A stretch of 11,453 nucleotides of DNA, taken from contig JAFRNO010000030.1 of NCBI GenBank assembly GCA_017430155.1, positions 1 through 11,453 of the forward strand, written 5' to 3'. This DNA is from Kiritimatiellia bacterium. GTDB lineage: Bacteria; Verrucomicrobiota; Kiritimatiellia; RFP12; UBA1067. Shown here in pieces: positions 5,840 through 11,453 of this stretch; position 1 is the stretch's first letter; each line of letters begins with the position of its first letter. Below the pieces are notes generated by a model. The model ran no database searches. It saw only the letters and a program-made list of their open reading frames with translations, and had not been told where the DNA came from. Made by a program: the position numbers and the translations under genes.

Positions 5840-7426
5840 TCAGATGTCGATCATAGGGACGATTTCGTCCGAGCGGTCTTTCACGAGCGACTGCACGTCG
5901 GGGACGACTTCCGTGGCGTGGAGGGTGGAGGTGGGCAGGTAGCGGTAGTAGACCATCAGCTGCAGCGCGCAGAGGCAGGTGCCCATCACGGGCGCGTCGT
6001 AGGCGTCGCGGTTCTGCCAGTACCCCATCGCGCAGGGGCGTCCCTCGGAATCGGGGATGCGCTCGGACAGCTCGGTCATGGCCTTCGGGTAGGCGGCCTT
6101 CATCTCCGCGTTCCACTTCTTCCAGCTCGTCTGGTCGGCGGGCGCGGCGTCGCGGCGCATCCCGGCCTGGTACTTGCACTGCGTGGCGTAGTAGCTGTAG
6201 TACTGCGCGTTCTTGCCGCCGGGGTGGTTCTCCCACACGGGCCGCCACGCACGCATGAAGTCGAGCGCGCTGCGCACCTCCTTCTCGCGGGCGGCGCCGA
6301 GCAGCTGGAGCGCGAGGCAGCCCGTGGCCGTGAGGCCGGTGGGCGCGCCGCCCGCGCAGTACCCGAACCCGCCCTTCCGGAACGCGCGCGTCTTCAGGTA
6401 GCGCACGGACTTCTTCACGCAGTCGTCGAGGCCCTCCACGCGGAGCCCCGCCATCTTGCCCGCCTTCAGGGCCTGCAGCGCCCAACCGCCAAAGGAGAGG
6501 TCGTCGCGCGTGGAGGCGCGGTTGAGCTTGTAGTCCCAGCCGCCCGTGGGGGACTGTCCGGCGATGATGCGCGCAAGCCCCTTCTTCGCCGCCTCGCCCG
6601 CGTTTGGGTTGCGCGTCATGCCGTAGGCCTCGCAGAGCGCGTACGTGGCGATGAGGAACGCGTACTCGTTGCCGTCGGACCCGCGGAAGCGCGTCACGCC
6701 CTGTTCGTCGCGCTGCGACGCGATCAGGTAGTCGAGGGCGCGTCCCACCGTGGCGCCGAACTCGCGCGAAGACGGTGTCTCGCCGTGCGCGAGGTACGTG
6801 AGCACCGCGAGGCCCGTCATGGCCGTGGGCGAGGGACCCGCCCACGAGCCGTCCGAACGCTGCACGTGCTTGAGCCAACGGAGCGCCTTGAGGACGCTCG
6901 CCTCCGTGCGCGCGTCGCCCTGCCCCGCGCCCGGGCCGAGGGCCTTCCTCCGCCCCTTCTCCGAACGTACGCCGTAGTCGGCGGGTCCTTTGATGGAAGT
7001 GGGCGAGACGATCGGCAGCAAGGCGTTGTCCAGGTTCTTGACCGGCGTCACAGGCGGAGGAGCAACGGTATCTTCGATGATCACCTTGGTAATGGCCGGG
7101 GCGTCCGGTTGCGCAACGTCGACCGTGACGTCGTCATCGGGGTCGGTCATGTCGTCGACGGGTGGCGGCGGGTCCTCCATGGGCGGGTCCTCCACGACGT
7201 CCGCGATGACGATCGACTCCACGGTGGCGGCGGTCGACGGCTGCAGGGCCGTGACGACGGCCAGCACGACGGCCGCGAGGGAGGGGATCAGCACGGCGAC
7301 GAGCGGCGCGCTCAGGCGTTCAAGCGCGATGCGCGCCTCCTTGTAGGCGCGCGTGTCGGCGGGCTGCGCGAGCCCCCGGATCATCCGCACGAGGGCGAAA
7401 CGGCTTCTTTTCTCATTGTTTTCCAT
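5840..7426 (-). CDS. Membrane-anchored prenyltransferase/squalene-cyclase-repeat protein
   Basis: A 528-aa protein. The start is ATG 7426, with AAAGGAAC (7440-7433) at 8-nt spacing; ATG 7444 is in frame but overlaps this site and lacks its own. Layout: a short cytoplasmic N-terminus, one membrane helix (about 39-61, PLVAVLIPSLAAVVLAVVTA), and a Pro/Asp-rich linker (PPMEDPPPPVDD, 81-92) like those in TonB-type periplasm-spanning proteins. Then comes an alpha/alpha-toroid domain (about 170-500) with repeated helix-turn units such as LRWLKHVQRSDGSW, ARIIAGQSPTGGWDY and VRYLKTRAFRKGGFGY. Such repeats are typical of squalene-hopene cyclases and prenyltransferases. The cyclase DxDD motif is not evident, so a binding or structural role in the envelope is more likely than terpene cyclisation. 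Confidence 0.85.
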   Translation of the reverse strand: MENNEKRSRFALVRMIRGLAQPADTRAYKEARIALERLSAPLVAVLIPSLAAVVLAVVTALQPSTAATVESIVIADVVEDPPMEDPPPPVDDMTDPDDDVTVDVAQPDAPAITKVIIEDTVAPPPVTPVKNLDNALLPIVSPTSIKGPADYGVRSEKGRRKALGPGAGQGDARTEASVLKALRWLKHVQRSDGSWAGPSPTAMTGLAVLTYLAHGETPSSREFGATVGRALDYLIASQRDEQGVTRFRGSDGNEYAFLIATYALCEAYGMTRNPNAGEAAKKGLARIIAGQSPTGGWDYKLNRASTRDDLSFGGWALQALKAGKMAGLRVEGLDDCVKKSVRYLKTRAFRKGGFGYCAGGAPTGLTATGCLALQLLGAAREKEVRSALDFMRAWRPVWENHPGGKNAQYYSYYATQCKYQAGMRRDAAPADQTSWKKWNAEMKAAYPKAMTELSERIPDSEGRPCAMGYWQNRDAYDAPVMGTCLCALQLMVYYRYLPTSTLHATEVVPDVQSLVKDRSDEIVPMIDI

Positions 7427-7432
7427 GGCGTA

Positions 7433-7440
7433 GTTCCTTT
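7433..7440 (-). promoter_or_regulatory. Ribosome binding site deciding the start at 7426
   Basis: AAAGGAAC on the minus strand is 8 nt before ATG 7426 and lies inside the longer reading frame that begins at ATG 7444. The same AAAGGAAC stands ahead of the esterase gene. The shorter protein is therefore preferred. Confidence 0.6.
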
Positions 7441-7519
7441 CCATTCAATAAGGTACACGCATCCCCTTCCCGCCGATGACACCGTGCCCGAAAAAAAATT
7501 GCGCCCCCGCCGCCGCGAA

Positions 7520-7531
7520 TGTGGTATCATA
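7520..7531 (+). promoter_or_regulatory. Probable extended -10 promoter of purine-nucleoside phosphorylase
   Basis: TGTGGTATCATA gives an extended -10 (TG-N-TATCAT, 7523-7530), identical over 12 bases to the site at 4580-4569. A TTGCGC at 7499-7504, after a run of A, could be a -35, but its 20-nt spacing is long. An in-frame ATG at 7519 lies within this site, which argues against using it as a start. Confidence 0.6.
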
Positions 7532-7563
7532 TCGGCAACCGATTCAAGAAAGGTGGTGCCCAC

Positions 7564-8382
7564 ATGAAATTGTCAGACTTCGACCGCATGGCAGGATTCC
7601 TGCCCGACCTCTGCTTCGAGCGCCCGCCCGACGTCGCCGTCGTGCTCGGCAGCGGCTGGGCCGACGCGCTCTCCGCCGACCGCACGCTCGTGCGCATCCC
7701 GTACGCGGACATCCCCGACCTCGGCGCCGCGACCGTCGTGGGGCACACCGGCGAGTTCTGGCTGTACGAGCGCGCCGGACGGCGCGTGGCGGCCTTCTGC
7801 GGACGCCGCCACTGGTACGAGGGCGTGGGCTGGGAGACGGTCGTGTTCCCCGTCGAGCTGCTTCGGCGCATGGGCGGCACGAAGCTGCTCCTCACGAACG
7901 CGGCGGGCGGCATCAACCCCGCGCTCAAGCCCGGCGACTTCGTGATCCTCAAGGACCACATCAACACCGTGGGCATCAACCCGCTGATCGGCCCCGTGGT
8001 CGAAGGCTGGGGGCCACGCTTCCCCGACATGACGGAAGTCTACACGAAGCACCTGCGCGACGTGCTGCACGGCGCCGCGAACCGGCGCGGCCTGCGCGTG
8101 ATGGAGGGCATCTACGCCTTCACGTCGGGTCCCGTCTTCGAGACGCCCGCCGAGATCCGCGCCTACGGGCACATCGGCGCGGACGTGGTGGGCATGAGCA
8201 CGGTCCCCGAAGCCGTCTTCGCGCATGCCTGCGGAATCCAGGTGGCGGGGCTCTCGCTCGTCTCGAACCTCGCCGCCGGCATCTCGCCGCGTCCCCTCTG
8301 CCACGAAGAGGTGCTGGCCGCCACGAAGACCGCCCAGGGCGTGATGTCCGGGCTCGTCGAGGACTTCATCCTCGCCTGCTGA
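7564..8382 (+). CDS. punA: Purine-nucleoside phosphorylase (trimeric, PunA type)
   Basis: A 272-aa cytoplasmic enzyme that splits purine nucleosides with phosphate into base and (deoxy)ribose-1-phosphate (EC 2.4.2.1) for purine salvage. Family signatures in order: phosphate loop VVLGSGWA (27-33), VVGHTGEF with His61, CGRRHWYEG with His83, LLTNAAGGINP (110-119), GDFVILKDHIN, GPRFPDMTE, TSGPVFETPAEIR with the base-contacting Glu193, GADVVGMSTVPE and SLVSN with Asn235. Glu and Asn at the base site indicate the trimeric class that prefers 6-oxopurines (inosine, guanosine). Length is normal for the family. Start 7564 is supported by AAAGGTGG (7549-7556) with 7-nt spacing; the upstream ATG at 7519 lies in the promoter. 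The stop abuts the stop of the convergent GH43 gene. Confidence 0.95.
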   Translation: MKLSDFDRMAGFLPDLCFERPPDVAVVLGSGWADALSADRTLVRIPYADIPDLGAATVVGHTGEFWLYERAGRRVAAFCGRRHWYEGVGWETVVFPVELLRRMGGTKLLLTNAAGGINPALKPGDFVILKDHINTVGINPLIGPVVEGWGPRFPDMTEVYTKHLRDVLHGAANRRGLRVMEGIYAFTSGPVFETPAEIRAYGHIGADVVGMSTVPEAVFAHACGIQVAGLSLVSNLAAGISPRPLCHEEVLAATKTAQGVMSGLVEDFILAC

Positions 8383-9402
8383 TCAGCGGAACTCGCCGGA
8401 CGCGACGGGACGCCCCGTCTCGAAATACGGCCAGCCGTCCGCGTCCCAGAGCACTTCCTGCAGGAAGAGCGGACGCGGGTTGTACCCGTGCGGCTGGTAG
8501 GGCGTGGCCGCACGGTCGTGGCAGTGGTAGATCATGTAGGTGCGCCCCGAGGGCGCGGTGAAAATTTCGCCGTTGTGTCCGGGACCGTAGAAACGGTCGC
8601 CCCGCCGCGAGCGGAGAATCGTCTCGGCGAATCCTTCCTTCATCAGGCGTCCGGCGCGGTCCGTGAAGTCGTCCGTCAGGTGCCGCGCGCGCCCCACCAC
8701 GACGGCGTAGGTGCCGTGGTTGTACTCGCCCGAGCTCGCGAAGAGGTACCACCAGTCTCCGCGATGGTACAGGTACGTGCCCTCGAACACGTGGCGGCGG
8801 TGCGGACGCGACTTCGGATCGCGGTCGTTCAGCCCCGCCACGTGCACGTACGCCGCGCCAGGCGCGAGCGCACGGCCGTCCGCCGTCAGCTCCACGCGGT
8901 GGACCTTCCCCACGGAGCCGAAGAAGAGCCAGGTCTTCCCCGTCTCGGGGTCCACCACCGCGTCGGGGTCGATCGTGTCGCGGATCCCCGTGACGCGCCC
9001 GTCGGTCACGATCACGCCGTTCGTGAACGGTCCCTCCGGACGGTCGCACGTGTAGACCGCGATGGCCGTGTTCTCCGCGCCGTTCCAATAGGAGACGTAG
9101 AGGTTCCAGGCGTTGCCGATGCGCGCCACGTCGGGCGCCCAGATGCCGCGCCAGTCGCGCTTGATCCGCGCGCGCTCGCCGGGGGCGAGGAAATCGTCAC
9201 GCACCTTCTGCCAGTGGACGAGATCCGTGCTCTTCAGCAACGCCCGCGCGGTGGAGGTGAGGTAGTAGCCGTCGTCCGCCCGCCAGCAGGTGGGGTCGGG
9301 CGCGTCGGCCCGCCAGACGGGGTTCGTAAACGCCACGCCGCCCTGCGCCACCGCAGGAAGGGCGGCGAACAGCAGGACGGCGGAGATGCGGAACTGCATC
9401 AT
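8383..9402 (-). CDS. Secreted GH43-family glycosidase (arabinosidase/xylosidase-like)
   Basis: A 339-aa protein with a signal peptide (MMQFRISAVLLFAALPAVAQ; cut near residue 21) and a five-bladed beta-propeller of the GH43 type. The expected acidic triad can be placed: general base Asp36 in ADAPDPTCW, pKa-adjusting Asp145 in TIDPDAVVD, and general acid Glu207 in VFEGTYLYHRGDWWYLFAS. GIWAPDV (87-92) and GPGHN (273-277, His) are further GH43 marks. Enzymes of this family cut arabinose or xylose units from arabinan and arabinoxylan; the exact substrate cannot be read from the sequence. It starts 6 nt after the esterase stop, with two adjacent ATGs (9402, 9399) and no strong ribosome site, so coupled translation is likely. 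Confidence 0.92.
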   Translation of the reverse strand: MMQFRISAVLLFAALPAVAQGGVAFTNPVWRADAPDPTCWRADDGYYLTSTARALLKSTDLVHWQKVRDDFLAPGERARIKRDWRGIWAPDVARIGNAWNLYVSYWNGAENTAIAVYTCDRPEGPFTNGVIVTDGRVTGIRDTIDPDAVVDPETGKTWLFFGSVGKVHRVELTADGRALAPGAAYVHVAGLNDRDPKSRPHRRHVFEGTYLYHRGDWWYLFASSGEYNHGTYAVVVGRARHLTDDFTDRAGRLMKEGFAETILRSRRGDRFYGPGHNGEIFTAPSGRTYMIYHCHDRAATPYQPHGYNPRPLFLQEVLWDADGWPYFETGRPVASGEFR

Positions 9403-9408
9403 GGTTCG

Positions 9409-10797
9409 TTACTTCGCCGGCGCCTCAAGCACGAAGTCCTGGTGCTTCTCCGGCGGCACGTAGCCGTGCGTGGAACCCTGCACCCAAAGAATCTTCTTCG
9501 GGCAGGTCATGTTGTTCCACATCTTCGCGAGACCGGTCGGCGGGCAGCAGTAGTCGCCGAGGCCCGCGCGCGTGATGAACGTGAAGCAGGTCTTCGGGAT
9601 GCGGCGCGCGAAGTTCGCCGCGTCGTAGTAGCCCAGGGCGTCCGTCCAGCCGATGTACCAGCCGTCGCCGGCGAGCTTGAGCGCGGGGTCCTTGCGCAGC
9701 TTGCCGCTCGTGTACATGTCGCAGCACCAGGTGATGCCGCTCTCGGCGAGCGTCACGCCCTCGCCGCAGCCGGCCGCCCAGATTGTCTGCAGGCCGCCCT
9801 GGCTGCCGCCGGACGCGATGAGGTTCTTGCCGTCCCAGCCCTTGACCGTCTTCAGGTACTGGAGCGCGCGCTTGACGCGCAGGACCATGCCGTTGAAGTA
9901 GGCGGTCTCGGGATCGGCGTTCTGTGCGGGGTCGAAGGCGTAGGAGAAGCCGTTCGAGCGGGTCTCCCAGCGGAGCATCTTGCGGTCCGCCTCCGTGGCG
10001 CCGAACGCCTCGAGCTTCTGGCCGTGGGCGTTGATGTTGAGCACGATCTCGTTGTCGCGCGCCCAGCCCGGCGCCGGGTGCTGGCAGCGGTCGCCGCTGT
10101 AGCCGTGCGTCTCAAGGCGGCAGGGGAACTTCGCGCCGGCGTCGACGGCCTTCGGCACGGTGAGGTAGCCGGTGACGGGACGCAGCCCCGCGCACGGGAC
10201 CTGCACCGCGTAGATGCGCGCCTTGGGGTTGCCGCAGGGCAGCTCGATGAGCTCCGGCTTGATCGGCACGCGGTCGAGACGCGCGTACTGCTTCGCCCAG
10301 AACGCGTCGAAGTCGCTGGGCTCGGGATGGGACACGAGCTTCTCGGGCTGCACGCCCGCGCCGCCGTCGAAGAACACGCGCTTGTCCATGCGCTCGAAGC
10401 GGTTCATCGCCGCCTTGCCCTCAGGCGTGTTGGGGTTGCCGTGGAACGACTTCTGGTAGCGCTTGCCGTCCTTGTCCACCACGAACGCGGTGAGGCGCAC
10501 GAAGCCGGGCTTGTCGGTTTTCGTGCGGTAGATGAACGGCTTCGAGGCGGACTCCTTGCCCTCCTCGACGACGCCGTCATCGCCCGAACGCCTCCACTGG
10601 ATGAAGTACGCGTCCTCGGCGAAGGGCTTCGCGCCCTGCAGCGTGAGCGTGAACGTCATCGTCTCGCCCGGCGCGTAGTCGATCGCGCGCGCCTTGTCCG
10701 TCTCGCCGTGCAGCACGGCTTCGTCAAGTTCGCCTGCGGCGAAGAGTGCGGTTCCGAACGCCGCACACGCGGCCGCCACCAGCAGTTTCAGTTTCAT
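9409..10797 (-). CDS. Secreted acetylxylan esterase, CE7 family (AXE1)
   Basis: A 462-aa protein with a signal peptide (MKLKLLVAAACAAFGTALFA, cut near 21), an N-terminal all-beta domain (about 22-140) and a CE7 alpha/beta-hydrolase domain (about 150-462). Catalytic residues fit the family: nucleophile Ser332 in ASGGSQGG, Asp415 in RAGLGDYCCPP and His444 in GSTHGY. GYLTVPK contains the Tyr that helps form the oxyanion hole. CE7 enzymes remove acetyl groups from short xylo-oligosaccharides and similar compounds; the two-domain form is frequent in secreted enzymes of gut bacteria. The ribosome site AAAGGAAC lies rather far (about 11 nt) from the ATG. A promoter-like site is at 10841-10830. It is followed after 6 nt by the GH43 gene, which suggests joint action on acetylated arabinoxylan. 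Confidence 0.92.
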   Translation of the reverse strand: MKLKLLVAAACAAFGTALFAAGELDEAVLHGETDKARAIDYAPGETMTFTLTLQGAKPFAEDAYFIQWRRSGDDGVVEEGKESASKPFIYRTKTDKPGFVRLTAFVVDKDGKRYQKSFHGNPNTPEGKAAMNRFERMDKRVFFDGGAGVQPEKLVSHPEPSDFDAFWAKQYARLDRVPIKPELIELPCGNPKARIYAVQVPCAGLRPVTGYLTVPKAVDAGAKFPCRLETHGYSGDRCQHPAPGWARDNEIVLNINAHGQKLEAFGATEADRKMLRWETRSNGFSYAFDPAQNADPETAYFNGMVLRVKRALQYLKTVKGWDGKNLIASGGSQGGLQTIWAAGCGEGVTLAESGITWCCDMYTSGKLRKDPALKLAGDGWYIGWTDALGYYDAANFARRIPKTCFTFITRAGLGDYCCPPTGLAKMWNNMTCPKKILWVQGSTHGYVPPEKHQDFVLEAPAK

Positions 10798-10829
10798 TTA
10801 GAAGGTGTTCCTTTCATTTGTGAAGCTAT

Positions 10830-10841
10830 TAGTTTACCACA
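10830..10841 (-). promoter_or_regulatory. Probable extended -10 promoter of the esterase-GH43 operon
   Basis: The minus strand reads TGTGGTAAACTA, an extended -10 (TG-N-TAAACT) with TGGCGC (10859-10854) at 17 nt as a poor -35. Its first seven bases match the sites at 4580-4569 and 7520-7531, and its TAAACTA matches the macro-gene promoter. The promoter suggests that the esterase and GH43 genes can be transcribed apart from the transporter gene upstream. Confidence 0.55.
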
Positions 10842-10892
10842 TCGCGCCGCCGCGCGCCACCCCACGCCGCGAAATAATGGCCGACGGCGACC

Positions 10893-11453
10893 TTACCGGC
10901 GGGTGAAGTAGCGCTCGATCTCCTCCAGCGTCTTGCCTTTCGTCTCGGGCAGCAGGAAAACCGCCGTCAGGAAGTAAAGGAACGCGAAGAACGCGAGGCA
11001 GTAGAACACAACCGCATATCCGCACGCCTTCTGCCAGGGAAGGAACGCGTCCGCAATCGCGAAGGCGACCATCTGGTTGAGGAAGAGCGCGATGGCCATG
11101 CCGTTCGCGCGGATGCGACTGGGCATCAATTCCGACAGCGCGAGCCACACGACCACGCCCGGCCCGATGGAAAACGACGCCACGAAGAGCGAGATTCCGG
11201 CGACAGTGGCCCATCCGGCGAAGCGGCCGGCCGACAGGGAGCCCTTCTCAATGAACAGGAACGTCGTCGCGACGCTCACCAAGGCGACGACCATGCCGAT
11301 CGTGCCGAGCTTGAGGAGCGTCTTGCGGCCGCTGCGGTCCACCAGCCACAGCGCGAGCGCCGTGATGGGGATCGGGACGAGCCAGACGATGAAGTTGGCG
11401 GCATTCGCGGTTGTCTGCGAGAGGCCCGCCCTCATGAACATCGGAATCGAGAA
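10893..11453 (-). CDS. MFS sugar porter (SP family), C-terminal part
   Basis: The gene runs off the right edge: the frame stays open beyond the ATG at 11441 (FSIP upstream), so its start lies outside. The 187 residues seen cover the C-terminal half of a 12-helix major-facilitator sugar transporter. Typical marks are DRSGRKTLLKLG (loop between helices 8 and 9), PGVVVWLALSELMPSRIRANG (family motif 'PE-R' before helix 11) and the C-terminal signature PETKGKTLEEIE. About five hydrophobic helices are visible. Such proteins carry monosaccharides such as xylose, arabinose or glucose across the inner membrane, usually with protons. Position upstream of a CE7 esterase and a GH43 enzyme suggests a pentose, but this is inference. 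The gene ends 95 nt before the esterase start. Confidence 0.92.
   Translation of the reverse strand, partial: FSIPMFMRAGLSQTTANAANFIVWLVPIPITALALWLVDRSGRKTLLKLGTIGMVVALVSVATTFLFIEKGSLSAGRFAGWATVAGISLFVASFSIGPGVVVWLALSELMPSRIRANGMAIALFLNQMVAFAIADAFLPWQKACGYAVVFYCLAFFAFLYFLTAVFLLPETKGKTLEEIERYFTRR

Noticed and set aside
5918..7567. Long plus-strand open frame opposite the toroid-repeat gene
   Set aside because: Same reason: antisense to a convincing gene, low-complexity Arg/Gly/Val product, and it runs over the promoter and ribosome sites near 7440-7560.
7476..8561. Alternative plus-strand frame over the phosphorylase
   Set aside because: The product is an Arg/Ala/Pro-rich shadow; the other frame encodes a complete phosphorylase with all family motifs.
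8488..10911. A very long plus-strand open frame (about 807 codons) opposite the GH43 and esterase genes
   Set aside because: It is antisense to two genes with signal peptides and intact catalytic motifs. Its product is rich in Arg, Ala, Val, His and Gly, as expected from GC-rich antisense reading, and it matches no domain I know.

Overview
The window looks like part of a GC-rich chromosome from a host-associated bacterium, probably of the PVC superphylum (Kiritimatiellota or Lentisphaerota type). That placement is an inference from gene content: a secreted CE7 esterase and GH43 glycosidase next to an MFS sugar porter, a membrane-anchored terpene-cyclase-like toroid protein with a proline-rich linker, and a REP-associated transposase with hairpin repeats. 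Taxonomy was not tested.

Left part, accessory (1-4624). The 3' end of a REP-associated tyrosine transposase (1-549, +) is followed by an array of about eight short hairpins with core GGGGACAGTCCCC (595-927). The array is met head-on by a tightly packed minus-strand operon of five genes, in transcription order: an ORF6N DNA-binding protein (4223-3633), an unrecognised 400-aa protein (3636-2434), a 62-aa single-pass membrane protein (2432-2244), a 190-aa protein with CxxC pairs (2233-1661) and an unrecognised 224-aa protein (1659-985). Four of the five are uncharacterised and all junctions overlap or are very short. About 340 nt of hairpin-rich leader lies between a probable extended -10 promoter (4580-4569) and the ORF6N start. 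This operon plus leader is the best candidate for an undescribed system. It looks less GC-rich than the right part of the window.

Middle (4625-7426). A macro-domain ADP-ribose hydrolase gene overlaps a single-HKD phospholipase D-like gene by 4 nt. The macro gene carries a 66-nt palindromic repeat inserted in frame, flanked by a 4-bp duplication. Upstream of this pair is a long gene for an anchored alpha/alpha-toroid (prenyltransferase/squalene-cyclase repeat) protein.

Right part, metabolic (7499-11453). Purine-nucleoside phosphorylase (+) runs into the end of a GH43-like glycosidase gene (-), with directly abutting stop codons. The GH43 gene follows a CE7 acetylxylan esterase gene in a two-gene operon, and the truncated end of an MFS sugar porter gene lies upstream. 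Together these suggest deacetylation and trimming of plant xylan/arabinan decorations and uptake of the released sugar. A similar extended -10 motif (TG-N-TAtcaT or TG-N-TAaacT) precedes the ORF6N operon, the macro-PLD pair, the phosphorylase and the esterase operon.
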